Shown here piece after piece: positions 43,845-52,805 of a stretch of 64,000 nt of DNA (position 1 is its first letter; every line of letters starts with the position of its first letter). The notes beneath the pieces were generated by a model that was not told where the DNA came from, ran no database searches, and saw nothing but the letters and a program-made list of their open reading frames with translations. The stretch comes from DRPG01 sp964655065 (GTDB lineage: Bacteria > Myxococcota_A > UBA796 > GCA-2862545). Both the position numbers and the translations under genes were made by a program. The stretch spans positions 186,001 to 250,000 of the forward strand of contig CAZZLC010000001.1 of NCBI GenBank assembly GCA_964655065.1, read 5' to 3'.

Positions 43845-45047
43845 GTGCCAGTCCTGTCGCAACGCGCCGCTGTTCTGCAGGAGAGCGCGATTCGCAAGCT
43901 CGACCTGGCCGTGCGGGCGCAGTCCGGAGTCAAGTTTCACCGCCTGAACATCGGGCAGCCCGACGTCCCGACCCCCGAGCCGCTGCTCCAGGCGATTCGG
44001 GAGTTCCAGCCTGACGTGATCGCCTACGGGCCTGCATCGGGGCTGCACGCGGCCCGGGAGGCAGCCGCTGCCTACCACACCGTCTGGTGCCCCAACCTGA
44101 CCCCCAACGACGTGGCGGTCACCACAGGGGGCTCCGAGGCGCTGCTCTTCGCGTTCGCGGCCATCACCGACCCGGGTGACGAGCTGCTGGTGCTCGAGCC
44201 GTACTACACGAACTACAACGGCTTCGCGAGCATCGCGGGGACGGTGGTGCGCGGCGTGCGCACCTACCTCGACGACGACTTCGCCATCCCTCCCGACGAG
44301 GTGCTCGACACCTACGTCACCCCGCGGACACGCGCCATTGCGCTCTCCAACCCCGCCAACCCCACGGGGGCGGTCTACGGTCGGGCCGACCTCGAGCGAC
44401 TGGCCGCGTGGGCCGAGCGCCACGACCTGTTTCTCGTCTCCGACGAGGTCTACCGGCGCATCTACTTTGGCGAGGAGCCCGCGTCCGCCCTGTCCCTCGA
44501 CGACCACGCCGACCGGGTGGTCGTGGTCGACAGCCTCTCCAAGACCTACTCGGCCTGTGGCGCACGGCTCGGCTTTCTGATCAGCCGCAACCACGAACTC
44601 ATGGAGAAGGTGGAGCGCCTCGGCCAGGCCCGTCTCGGGCCCCAGCCGCTGGCCCAGCACGTGGGCATGGCCGCCATGGCCTTGCCCGAGCGGTACTATG
44701 CCGAGACCCGGGAGATCTACCGCGACCGATGTCAGGTGCTCGGCGACGCCCTCGATGCCATCCCGGGCGTCCACGCCGTCCGTCCCCGCGGCGCGTTCTA
44801 CACCATGGTCGAGCTCCCGGTGGACGACACCGAGGCGTTCGCCAGGTTCCTGATCACGGATTTCCGCTCGAACGGCGAGAGTGTGGTGGTGGCTCCCGGC
44901 GGCGGCTTCTACGACGACCCCGCCTCGGGCGCCCGCGAGATTCGACTCGCCGCGGTACGAAAGTCTTCGGAGCTCCTACGTTCTGCTACGATTCTCGGTG
45001 AGGCCCTCGCGGCATACGGAGGTCGCGGGGCGGGTGCGCAGCGCTAA
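43845..45047 (+). CDS. PLP-dependent class I aminotransferase
   Basis: The 400-residue fold-type I aminotransferase probably moves amino groups between an amino acid and a 2-oxo acid. It has GQPDVPTPEP and TGGSEALLFAFAA near the N terminus, ALSNPANPTGAVYG for the carboxylate and cofactor, SDEVYRRI, and the PLP lysine in DSLSKTYSACGARLGF near residue 235. The late Arg lies in ARDIRLA-like AREIRLA. It belongs to the aspartate aminotransferase-like group; the substrate is not certain. GTG 43845 has GGGAG upstream. It follows glnII by 20 bases, so sigma-54-driven co-expression is likely. Confidence 0.85.
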   Translation: MPVLSQRAAVLQESAIRKLDLAVRAQSGVKFHRLNIGQPDVPTPEPLLQAIREFQPDVIAYGPASGLHAAREAAAAYHTVWCPNLTPNDVAVTTGGSEALLFAFAAITDPGDELLVLEPYYTNYNGFASIAGTVVRGVRTYLDDDFAIPPDEVLDTYVTPRTRAIALSNPANPTGAVYGRADLERLAAWAERHDLFLVSDEVYRRIYFGEEPASALSLDDHADRVVVVDSLSKTYSACGARLGFLISRNHELMEKVERLGQARLGPQPLAQHVGMAAMALPERYYAETREIYRDRCQVLGDALDAIPGVHAVRPRGAFYTMVELPVDDTEAFARFLITDFRSNGESVVVAPGGGFYDDPASGAREIRLAAVRKSSELLRSATILGEALAAYGGRGAGAQR

Positions 45048-45103
45048 AGGTGGGTGCGAGGAGTGACGATCCGGTGAGTACCGATAGAAGAGAGGGGGAA
45101 CCC

Positions 45104-45769
45104 TTGGAGAGTGCGGTCGACCTTTACGTCATGGGCGCCGCGATGCGCTCGCTACCCGGCCGCATCGTCCGGCGTGACGGTTCCCACCTGTACGTGTCCG
45201 TGCTGGACGGTCGCCTCGAGGACGGCGAGGCCGTGTGCCTGCAGAGCGAGACGAGCGCGCCGTGGCTGTACGGCAAGGTCAAGGGAGCCGAAGCCGACGG
45301 TGCGTTCTGCATCCACATCGATGGCTCGCACACGCCCGATCGACGTGAGTTCTCGCGGGTGTGGGGCCCCCTGAACCTTCGCTTCCAGACGGTGGACGAG
45401 ACGGGCTACGAGCTCGCGAGCCTGCGGTGGCTGCGCAAGGGCGAGGGCATCGGACCCCGCTGGCAGCGCCCACCCATGTTCATGGACTTCTCGGGCTCCG
45501 GCGCCCGCTTCGAGACCCGCGGCATCACGCTCGCGGACCCCGATCAGCGGCTACTCGTGGGCATCCAGATCCCTGGCGACATGGCGGAGCACCGCTTCAC
45601 GGCCCGGACCGTGCGCATGCTCAACAACGACAGCCAGCTCGCGATCCAGTTCCTCGAGGCCAACGATGGCGCAGTGGCCGCCCTCGTCGACTTCGCGGAG
45701 CGCATCCAGGAGCAGCTCGTCGACCTCCTCGGCGAAGAGGACCCCGACGACGACGAAGTCGGCTACTAA
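45104..45769 (+). CDS. PilZ domain protein
   Basis: The product is 221 residues with an N-terminal beta-rich YcgR-like segment and a C-terminal PilZ domain, the commonest c-di-GMP receptor. The RxxxR motif may be RREFSR near residue 67, and the D/NxSxxG motif is MDFSGSGARF near residue 125-134. The start is uncertain: TTG 45104 has GAGGGGG five bases upstream and is chosen here; GTG 45074 and GTG 45050 are in frame. It is 56 bases after the aminotransferase and may be the last gene of that unit. Its stop overlaps the convergent gene by four bases. Confidence 0.7.
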   Translation: MESAVDLYVMGAAMRSLPGRIVRRDGSHLYVSVLDGRLEDGEAVCLQSETSAPWLYGKVKGAEADGAFCIHIDGSHTPDRREFSRVWGPLNLRFQTVDETGYELASLRWLRKGEGIGPRWQRPPMFMDFSGSGARFETRGITLADPDQRLLVGIQIPGDMAEHRFTARTVRMLNNDSQLAIQFLEANDGAVAALVDFAERIQEQLVDLLGEEDPDDDEVGY

Positions 45770-46743
45770 TCGCCGAGCACGTAGGCGAAGATCAGCGGCG
45801 CCACGATGGTCGCGTCAGAGTGGACCATGAAGCGCGGGGTATCGGGTCCGAGCTTGCCCCAGGTGATCTTCTCGTTGGGCGGGGCGCCCGAGTAGCCGCC
45901 GTAGCTCGCCTGGGCGTCGGAGATCTGACAGAAGTAGCCCCACAGCGGCACGTCGACCCGGGCGTCCTGGGCGAGGGCCGGGACGGCACAGATCGGAAAG
46001 TCACCGGCGATCCCCCCTCCGATCTGGAAGAAGCCAATCGCGGGGGTCGAGCCGCTCTTGCCGTGATTGTCCACGTACCAGCTCATGAGCCGCTGCATCT
46101 GCTCCGTGCCGGTGGCCACGCACTGATGGTGCGGAAGTCGGCCCTTGAAGACGTGGGCGGCGAACATGTTGCCGGTGGTGCTGTCCTCCCAGCCGGGGAC
46201 CCAGATGGGGATGTCGTGTTCCCTGGCCGTGAGCACCCAGGAGTCGACCGGATCGGCCTGGAAGTGGGCCTCGAGGCCGGGCTCGCTCAAGACCTGCCAC
46301 AAGAATTCGTGCGGGAAGAGGCGCACCTCGTCGCGGCACGCCTGCTGCCACGCCCGGAGCAGCCGCTCTTCGACGTCCCGCATGACCGTCTCGGGGATGC
46401 CGACGTCGGTGACCCGATTGATCCCGCGCTCGTACAGGGCTTGCTCGTCGGCCGGTGTGAGGTCGCGGTAGTTGGACAGGGGCTCGTATTCCTCCGCCGC
46501 CAACAATCGCATCACGTCCTCTTCGAGGTTCGCTCCGGTGCACGAGATCCCGTGCACCTTCCCCGCGCGAATCATGCGGGACAGGATGCGACCCATGCGT
46601 CCGGTGGAGGCCGCACCGGCGAGCGTGACGAACATCTTTCCGCCAGCGGTGACGTGCGCCTCGTAGGCTTGGGCGGCACGCAGCGTCTCGCCGCTGTTGA
46701 AGTGCAGGAAGTTGGATTCCATGAACGATCGGATCGAAGCCAT
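45766..46743 (-). CDS. deoxyhypusine synthase-family protein
   Basis: The 325-residue protein is clearly of the deoxyhypusine synthase family, NAD-dependent enzymes that transfer the aminobutyl group of spermidine. It has GKMFVTLAGAASTGRMG, the ISCTGANLEEDV motif near residue 70, GGGIAGDFPICAVP, and the active-site block GAPPNEKITWGKLG that contains the catalytic Lys. Bacteria lack eIF5A, the eukaryotic and archaeal substrate, so bacterial members are thought to do other chemistry such as homospermidine formation. Start ATG 46743 has GGGGAA upstream. An aminotransferase gene lies 48 bases upstream on the same strand. Confidence 0.88.
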   Translation of the reverse strand: MASIRSFMESNFLHFNSGETLRAAQAYEAHVTAGGKMFVTLAGAASTGRMGRILSRMIRAGKVHGISCTGANLEEDVMRLLAAEEYEPLSNYRDLTPADEQALYERGINRVTDVGIPETVMRDVEERLLRAWQQACRDEVRLFPHEFLWQVLSEPGLEAHFQADPVDSWVLTAREHDIPIWVPGWEDSTTGNMFAAHVFKGRLPHHQCVATGTEQMQRLMSWYVDNHGKSGSTPAIGFFQIGGGIAGDFPICAVPALAQDARVDVPLWGYFCQISDAQASYGGYSGAPPNEKITWGKLGPDTPRFMVHSDATIVAPLIFAYVLGD

Positions 46744-46791
46744 CTACGTTCCCCAGGTGCAACGGTAGGGCCAACCGGTGCCGAGTTGCAC

Positions 46792-48090
46792 TCATAGCCC
46801 GCGGAGCAGCGCCTCGATGCGCTCGAGGGCTCGATCGATGTCGCCGCTCGACACGGAGCCTACCGAGAACCGCACGAACCCGGAGCCGGCGGGGTAGCCA
46901 AACGCGGTGAAGGGGACCACCGCGACCCCCGCCTCCTCGAGGAGCCAGGCTCCGAGGCTGTCGTCGTCGAGCGGCACGCCCCCTACCTGGCGACCCATCA
47001 CGTCGAACTGGACCGACAGGTACAGCGCCCCCCGCGGGGGCAGTGCCCGCACCGGGAGGCCGGCGGCGGCCATGCGGTCGAAGCCCTCGGCCAGGCGCAG
47101 CAGCGCGGCTTCGATACGGCCTGCGAAGTCGGCCAGGTAGGCGTCCACGCGCTCCGGGGCTTCGAGGAGCGCCGCAGTGGCGATCTGTTCGGGACGAGGA
47201 GCCCACGCCCCCACGTGGCCGACGAGCGGCTTCATGCGGGCCACCACCGGGGGGGGCGCGACGGCCCACCCGACGCGCAGGCCCGTCGCCGCCCAGCACT
47301 TGCTGATCGCGTCGACGTGGATCGTGTAGGCGGCGGCCTCGGGCACCAGGGTGACCGGGGTGACGTGGCGCGCTGGCTCGAAGACCAGCTGCCAGTAGAC
47401 CTGATCGTAGAGGATGAAGAGCGGCCGCTCACCCGAGGTGGCGCGCCGCCGATTCTCGGCCACCACGAGCTTGGCGATGGCCTCGAGCTGCGTGGGCTCG
47501 AACACCGTCCCCGCGGGGTTCAAGGGGCTGTTCAGGCAGAGCAGGCGCGCCCCCGCGACGTGGGGCTCGATCGCCTCGGCGGTGAGCATGAATCCCTGTT
47601 CGGGGTTGCCGGTGACCACTCGATGCTCGGCTCCCACGAGCTGCACGTAGTGGTTGACGTTCCAGGAGGGAACCCCGTAGATCACGGCATCGCCCGGGTC
47701 CACGGTGGCGTAGAAGGCGGCGAAGATCGGGGGACGGGCCCCGGAGCCGACCTGGACGGAGCCCTCGGGGTACTCGAGCCCGAGCCGCGAGCCATAGAGA
47801 CGACGCACTGCGGACCGGAGCTCGGGCATCCCGATGGCCGGCGGGTAGTTCGTCTGGTTCGCGCGGTAGGCGTCGGCCACGGCCTCCTTCAGCGCATCCG
47901 GCACCGGGAACAGCGAAGGATCGAAGTCGCCGATCGTGAAGTTCGAGATCGGACGGCCCTCGGCCTTCAGTGCCTGGACCTTACCGGCGATGGCGAGAAT
48001 GCTGCTGCCCCGCAGCTGGCTCGTGAGGACGCTCGCTGCGCCCCGTTCGACATCTTCGGCACGAACCCAGGGTCCGACGTCCAGACTCAT
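46792..48090 (-). CDS. PLP-dependent class I/II aminotransferase
   Basis: The 432-residue fold-type I aminotransferase is distinct from the one at 43845-45047. It has TIGDFDPSLFPVP in place of the usual GxPD block, NYPPAIGMPELRSAV, LCLNSPLNPAGTVF, ILYDQVYW, and the PLP lysine in DAISKCWAATGLRVGW near residue 265. The late Arg is in GFVRFSVGS. Substrate is unknown. ATG 48090 has GGGAG upstream. It probably heads a unit with the deoxyhypusine-synthase-like gene; a shared role in amine metabolism is inference. Confidence 0.83.
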   Translation of the reverse strand: MSLDVGPWVRAEDVERGAASVLTSQLRGSSILAIAGKVQALKAEGRPISNFTIGDFDPSLFPVPDALKEAVADAYRANQTNYPPAIGMPELRSAVRRLYGSRLGLEYPEGSVQVGSGARPPIFAAFYATVDPGDAVIYGVPSWNVNHYVQLVGAEHRVVTGNPEQGFMLTAEAIEPHVAGARLLCLNSPLNPAGTVFEPTQLEAIAKLVVAENRRRATSGERPLFILYDQVYWQLVFEPARHVTPVTLVPEAAAYTIHVDAISKCWAATGLRVGWAVAPPPVVARMKPLVGHVGAWAPRPEQIATAALLEAPERVDAYLADFAGRIEAALLRLAEGFDRMAAAGLPVRALPPRGALYLSVQFDVMGRQVGGVPLDDDSLGAWLLEEAGVAVVPFTAFGYPAGSGFVRFSVGSVSSGDIDRALERIEALLRGL

Positions 48091-48221
48091 CTTCAGCTCC
48101 CGTCCTTCGAGTCCGAACGCTTAACCAACGGCCTGCAGGGACGCGTCGGCGTCTCCCGCGCCTTTCCAGAGTGGCGGGGAGAGGCTATGCGGGGACCTGC
48201 CCCGTGGCGACGAGGACCCTC

Positions 48222-48788
48222 ATGATCACCGTGCTCCTCCCGATCCTCTCGATTGCCCTGGTGGGATGCCTCCCGGAAGACGAAGGCCCACCCAGGCAAA
48301 TCCAGGGCATGTGGACGGTGCGGCAGGTCGAGACGGACCGCGAGGTCGTGGTCGACGGCACTCAACTCGCCCTGCAGCAGTTTCCCGGCTGCACCTGGGC
48401 CCGTCAGACGTGGCACTTCAGCGAAGACAGCGTCCGCATGGGGTACGACGTGCTCTGCCCGGGTCGCGAGGCCGGCGAGCACTACGGCTGCCAGGTGAGC
48501 GTCGAGGCGCCCGCCACGTGGGACGACGCCAAGGGCGAGTGGACGGTCGCTCACACCGCCCACGCCCGATCGCGAACGCTCGCCCTCGAGGCGGGAGCCC
48601 TCGACGTGCCCACGACCTGCCACGCCCACGTCCAGGCGGGCACCTACCCCGTGCGCCGCATGCAGAATCAGGAGTGGCGCTGGGAGATGCGCGTGCCCAC
48701 GGGCCGGGTACTGCGGCTTGCCCTGCCCGAGAGCGACGAACCCGACTTCGTGTCCGCCATGCGGTCCACGAACGGAGGCACCCCATGA
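48222..48788 (+). CDS. putative lipoprotein
   Basis: The 188-residue precursor has a signal sequence (ITVLLPILSIALVGC) ending in a lipobox, Cys near residue 16. The mature domain is a small beta-rich unit (GMWTVRQVETDREVVVDGT, ARQTWHFSEDSVRMGYDVLC, WEMRVPTGRVLRLAL) like lipocalin-style or META-like lipoproteins, with about four further cysteines. I start at ATG 48222; an upstream ATG at 48171 would bury the signal. The stop overlaps the next start (ATGA). No family is recognised. Confidence 0.6.
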   Translation: MITVLLPILSIALVGCLPEDEGPPRQIQGMWTVRQVETDREVVVDGTQLALQQFPGCTWARQTWHFSEDSVRMGYDVLCPGREAGEHYGCQVSVEAPATWDDAKGEWTVAHTAHARSRTLALEAGALDVPTTCHAHVQAGTYPVRRMQNQEWRWEMRVPTGRVLRLALPESDEPDFVSAMRSTNGGTP

Positions 48789-49651
48789 TCGCCGACCTCC
48801 TCCTCGCCGCTGCGGCGCTGGCCCAGGACCCGCCGGAACCCGCTCCCGTCCAGCCCAAGGAGATCCTCCTCCTCGAACGGAGCGCCGACGCCGAGCCCCA
48901 CCCGAGCCACGTCATCCTGCCCGACCCGCTCGAGCAGACCGACGAGCAGAAGGCGGAGTCCGAGGCGCGCAGCCGTCGCGGGGTACGGCCGGTCGTCGGC
49001 ACGCCGGGGCCTTCGGTACCTCCCCGAATCGCGCGCTCCCGGCCGCGCCCCGTGAAGGGCGGCTCACCGGCGCACCTGCACGGCCGCTACGCCGTGGTCG
49101 AGATCACCGAGGGTGGTCTCACCGAGGACTACCGGAACAAGATGGAGCGCGCCGGTCGCGCGCTCGACGACGACTGCATCGTCACCCACCTGCTCTTCGA
49201 CTTCGGCCAGCTTCCGAAGAGCCCGGGCGAACGCTATCGGCCCGAGACGGTCACCATCTCGCGCGTCCAGGAGTGCTCGGTGGGAGGCCTCGGGAAGTAC
49301 GCCGAGGAGCTCACCATGGCCCTCGACGTGACCTACACCGAGGGCGACGACGTGGTCACGCTCACCCTCCCCCCGGCGAAGGTCGTCTCCGACTACGTCC
49401 GCCTGCAGCGACCCGAGGAAGGCGACATGCCCACCCCGCCGCAGTGGCTCGCGCCGGCCACCACCGTCGATCAGTCGCGGCAGCGATGGTTCCTGCAGGC
49501 GGAGACCACCCGACGCGGCCAGCTTCCCGTGCTGCACCTCACCGGCGAGAACGGCAGCGTCTGGCACCTCGAGCCCGACCGCAGCGACACGCCCTTCGAC
49601 ATCGCAGATCGGGCCCGGGCTGGCGTCGCCCAGGGCGCGGAGCGACGATAG
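48785..49651 (+). CDS. exported protein of unknown function
   Basis: The product is 288 residues. A short Ala-rich signal (IADLLLAAAALAQD, cleavage near residue 14) is followed by a long Pro/Glu/Arg-rich region to about residue 95 and then a beta-rich domain of about 120 residues (GRYAVVEITEGGLTEDY, CIVTHLLFDFGQLP, ELTMALDVTYTEGDDVVTLTL). No motif allows naming. It is translationally coupled to the lipoprotein before it and probably to the membrane protein after it, so the three form an envelope-associated set. Confidence 0.55.
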   Translation: MIADLLLAAAALAQDPPEPAPVQPKEILLLERSADAEPHPSHVILPDPLEQTDEQKAESEARSRRGVRPVVGTPGPSVPPRIARSRPRPVKGGSPAHLHGRYAVVEITEGGLTEDYRNKMERAGRALDDDCIVTHLLFDFGQLPKSPGERYRPETVTISRVQECSVGGLGKYAEELTMALDVTYTEGDDVVTLTLPPAKVVSDYVRLQRPEEGDMPTPPQWLAPATTVDQSRQRWFLQAETTRRGQLPVLHLTGENGSVWHLEPDRSDTPFDIADRARAGVAQGAERR

Positions 49652-49686
49652 CGGCCCCCGACGACCGGCCGTCGTGGTCCTTCGAC

Positions 49687-50235
49687 GTGGCGCTGACCCC
49701 CGACGAGGCCCGTCGCGCGCTCGGACTCGGCAGCTGGGGTCGACGTCCCCACGGCTTCTCGCTCCTCGGAATGCTGGTGGCCGGGGTGTTGCTCGTCGCC
49801 GCCGAGCCCTGGCGCCCCGCTGCCACCTCGGTGACCAACGGGCTGCTCCTGCTGTTCGCCGGCGCGGTGATGGCGATGGGGCTCGTTCCGCTGCTTCCTG
49901 GCTCGTGGCGCAGGTCGCTGGTCCGACGACGCGCCCCGGCGGCCGCCGTCCCCCACGTGGTGCACGTGGCGCCCGAGTTCCTCGCGGTCGAGGAGGGAGG
50001 CGTCGAGCGGCGCTTCGGCTGGGCCAGCGTACAGAGGCTCCGCATCGCGTTCGACCTCGTCGTCATCGACGTGCCCGGGCGTCGAGTGGTCCTCCCCCAG
50101 CGCGTCTTCACCACCGACGAGCAACGCACCGCCGTCCTCGGTCACCTGCGGGAGCAGCGCCGAGCCGCCCGAGCTCTCCCTCGAAGGCGCACCAGCGATC
50201 CCTTCGCGCCGCCTCGGCGCGGCCACCCTCGATGA
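49687..50235 (+). CDS. membrane protein with YcxB-like C-terminal domain
   Basis: The product is 182 residues from GTG 49687. Two transmembrane helices (about 26-40 and 52-68) are followed by a cytoplasmic domain (HVVHVAPEFLAVEEGG, RFGWASVQRLRIAFDLVVIDVPG, VVLPQRVFTTDEQRTAVLGHL) that resembles the PH-like YcxB domain. The frame is open upstream to an ATA at 49648 that overlaps the previous stop, where a coupled start codon would be expected, so the real protein may be 13 residues longer. No function is known for the family. Confidence 0.55.
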   Translation: MALTPDEARRALGLGSWGRRPHGFSLLGMLVAGVLLVAAEPWRPAATSVTNGLLLLFAGAVMAMGLVPLLPGSWRRSLVRRRAPAAAVPHVVHVAPEFLAVEEGGVERRFGWASVQRLRIAFDLVVIDVPGRRVVLPQRVFTTDEQRTAVLGHLREQRRAARALPRRRTSDPFAPPRRGHPR

Positions 50236-50329
50236 CCCCGCCCGTCTGATCACCAGAAACTGTCCGGGGCTCGGACATCGGCCCCCGGATTTCCTGGTGG
50301 GGCCTCTGACCCCGAGGTACTGCGCAGCG

Positions 50330-52660
50330 ATGCCCGAGATCGACGCGCTGCTCGAGGAACGCTTCGGCTTTCGATCGTTCCGCCCCGGTCAACGCGAGGT
50401 CGTCGCCCACGTGGTCGACGGTCAGGACGCGCTCGTCGTCATGCCCACCGGGGCGGGCAAGTCGCTCTGCTACCAGGTGCCGGCCCTGGTGAGGGGCGGC
50501 CTCTGCATCGTCGTCAGCCCGCTCATCGCCCTCATGAAGGACCAGGTCGACGGGCTCGTGGAGCGCGGTATTCGGGCCACGTTCCTCAACAGCTCGCTCG
50601 ACCGCGACGCCTACGAGTCCCGGCGCGACGCGGTGGGCCGCGGCGAGGTCGAGCTGCTGTACGTGGCGCCGGAGCGGTTCACGCCCGCCTTCGTGCACTG
50701 GTGTCGCAACCTCGACATCCGCACCTTCGCGATCGACGAGGCCCACTGCTTGTCGCAGTGGGGTCACGACTTCCGGCCCGAGTACCTCAAGCTCGGCCAG
50801 GTCCGAGAGGCGCTGGGTCGGCCGACCACCATGGCGCTCACGGCCACCGCCACCCCCGAGGTCCAGGACGACATCGTCAAGACCCTGGGGATCGGAGAGG
50901 GCCGCCGCTTCGTCCAGGGGTTCGATCGAAAGAACCTCGTCCTCGAGGTGATTCGCACCGAGAAGAAGTCGGCCAAGGACCCGCTCCTCGTCGATCTCGT
51001 CCAGCCCGGGCCGTCGCTCGTCTACTGCGCGACGCGCAAGCACGTCGAGCGAGCGTGTCAGACGCTTCGCGAGGCCGGGGTGCGGACCGGCATGTACCAC
51101 GCCGGCATGGATGCCCTGGACCGCACCCGCATCCAGGATGCGTTCATGGCGGGGAACGTGCCCGTGGTGGTCGCCACGAACGCGTTTGGCATGGGCATCG
51201 ACAAGCGCGACATCCGGACCATCGTGCACTACGACATGCCCGGCACGGTCGAGGCCTACTACCAGGAGATCGGGCGAGCGGGCCGCGATGGTCGGCAGAG
51301 TCGGGCCGTGCTGCTGCACGCGGGCGGCATCGATCGGCGCATCCACGAGTTCTTCATCGACAACGCGCATCCCCCGGCCAAGTGGGTCCACTCGCTGTGG
51401 CGGGGGCTCGTCGGCGAAGGCGGCAACCCGGTGTTCGGCACCCTCGAGCACTTCGCCCGCCACCTCCCCGCCGAGGCGGGCGACCGTGCAGTGGCCGCCT
51501 GTCTGCACATCCTGGTCCGCGAGGGCCGGGTGCGAAGGATTGCTCCCGCCGATCGGAGTGCGTTCGTGAGGGTTCTCGACGAGACGGCCGCCTCTTCGGT
51601 GCGCGGCCATCGTCGCGACGTGTGGGACCACGTCCAGGCCCAGCGCAATCTGCTCGGGCCTTCGCCGATCCTGCAGTTCCAGCCCGACGTCTGGTGTCGC
51701 GAGCTCGGGCTGTCGCGCGACCAGCTCACCGCGGCGCTCCGAGGCCTCGAGGATCGTGGGCTGCTCGCGTTTCGAGCTGCCGACCGCATGGGTGGGGTCG
51801 AGCTGATCGAGCCCGAGGGACCGCTGCAGCTCGACGAGCGGCGCATGGAGCAGCGCCGCAACCGCGAGTACGGCAAGCTCGACCGCATGATGAGCTACGT
51901 CGAAGCGGAGTGCCGGCGGCGCTACGTCGTCGAGTACTTTGGCGAACAGGCCCCGTTCGAGTCCTGTGGTACGTGCGATGCCTGCCGCGCGGGGACCCGT
52001 CCGAGCGATGCGCCCGCCGCCCCGACGCCCGACCAGGAACAGGTCGTGCTCAAGGTGTTGTCCTGCGTGGCCCGCATGGAGCGGCAGCGGGGGCAGACGG
52101 GCTTCAGCGTCGACCTCGTCGCCAAGACGCTCACCGGCAGCAAGGAGCGAAAGATCGTGGCCTTCCGGTTCCACGAGTTGTCGACGTTCGGGCTGCTCGG
52201 CACCTGGTCGGCGCCGCAGGTGATCGACGTGATCAAGGCCCTCGTCGACGCGGGCGCGCTCACCGAGTCGTACGTGACCCGCGAGATCAGCGGGAAGCGC
52301 CGAACCTACAAGGAGGTCGAGGTCTCCGAGCTCGGCTGGCAGGTCATGCGTCGGGAGGCCGACGCGTTCGCGATGCGCTTCCCCCACGCCGAGAAGCTCG
52401 ACCGCAGCGTCGTCGCCAGCCAACCTGTCGCCGACTCCGCACTCGTCGCCATGCTCCGGGACCTTCGGCGTCAGCTCGCCCAGCAAGCTGGCAAGCCCGC
52501 CTACACCATTGCGAGCAACGCGACGCTCGAAGACATGGCGCGTCTGCAGCCGCGCACCAAGAACGCCATGCTCGCCGTGCACGGCATGGGCCCCAAGCGC
52601 TTCTCGATGTACGGCCGGGCCTTTCTCGATGCCATTCGGGAGTGGTCGCCCACCCCGTGA
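50330..52660 (+). CDS. recQ: ATP-dependent DNA helicase RecQ
   Basis: 3'-5' DNA helicase for recombination repair and replication restart. The 776-residue protein has all RecQ parts: motif 0 (FGFRSFRPGQREVV), Walker A MPTGAGKSLCYQ, DEAH box DEAHCLSQWGHDFRPEY, motif VI QEIGRAGRDGR, a zinc-binding region with CGTCDACRAG, a winged helix, and an HRDC domain in the last 75 residues (LEDMARLQPRTKNAML). It is longer than E. coli RecQ (about 610) because of a segment of extra sequence between helicase core and zinc site. ATG 50330 fits the family N terminus; GTG 50297 is possible. Confidence 0.94.
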   Translation: MPEIDALLEERFGFRSFRPGQREVVAHVVDGQDALVVMPTGAGKSLCYQVPALVRGGLCIVVSPLIALMKDQVDGLVERGIRATFLNSSLDRDAYESRRDAVGRGEVELLYVAPERFTPAFVHWCRNLDIRTFAIDEAHCLSQWGHDFRPEYLKLGQVREALGRPTTMALTATATPEVQDDIVKTLGIGEGRRFVQGFDRKNLVLEVIRTEKKSAKDPLLVDLVQPGPSLVYCATRKHVERACQTLREAGVRTGMYHAGMDALDRTRIQDAFMAGNVPVVVATNAFGMGIDKRDIRTIVHYDMPGTVEAYYQEIGRAGRDGRQSRAVLLHAGGIDRRIHEFFIDNAHPPAKWVHSLWRGLVGEGGNPVFGTLEHFARHLPAEAGDRAVAACLHILVREGRVRRIAPADRSAFVRVLDETAASSVRGHRRDVWDHVQAQRNLLGPSPILQFQPDVWCRELGLSRDQLTAALRGLEDRGLLAFRAADRMGGVELIEPEGPLQLDERRMEQRRNREYGKLDRMMSYVEAECRRRYVVEYFGEQAPFESCGTCDACRAGTRPSDAPAAPTPDQEQVVLKVLSCVARMERQRGQTGFSVDLVAKTLTGSKERKIVAFRFHELSTFGLLGTWSAPQVIDVIKALVDAGALTESYVTREISGKRRTYKEVEVSELGWQVMRREADAFAMRFPHAEKLDRSVVASQPVADSALVAMLRDLRRQLAQQAGKPAYTIASNATLEDMARLQPRTKNAMLAVHGMGPKRFSMYGRAFLDAIREWSPTP

Positions 52661-52676
52661 GGCGGCGACCTCTCCC

Positions 52677-52805
52677 GTGCCGAAGAAGGCGGCGTCCTCC
52701 GGCTTCGTGAAGTGCCCGCGCCCCGGCTGCCGTCGGCAGCGGACGATCGACGGTCGAGGGTTCGTTCATGAAGCGTACGGGACCAGGATACACCTCCCGC
52801 CATGA
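52677..52805 (+). CDS. small ORF, 42 codons, possible zinc-binding peptide
   Basis: GTG 52677 to TGA 52803-52805 would encode a basic 42-residue peptide with one C-x4-C pair (KCPRPGCRRQ) and a His near the end. Its stop overlaps the ATG of the protease gene (ATGA), and it begins 17 bases after recQ, both signs of a real coupled gene, but no family is recognised and no strong ribosome-binding site is visible. It could simply be the protease leader. Confidence 0.35.
   Translation: MPKKAASSGFVKCPRPGCRRQRTIDGRGFVHEAYGTRIHLPP

Noticed and set aside
46758..46773. Sigma-54-like element (reverse strand, TGG-N11-TTGCA type) before the deoxyhypusine-synthase-like gene
   Set aside because: Two mismatches to consensus, and the implied start site would fall after the gene's ribosome-binding site, leaving almost no leader.
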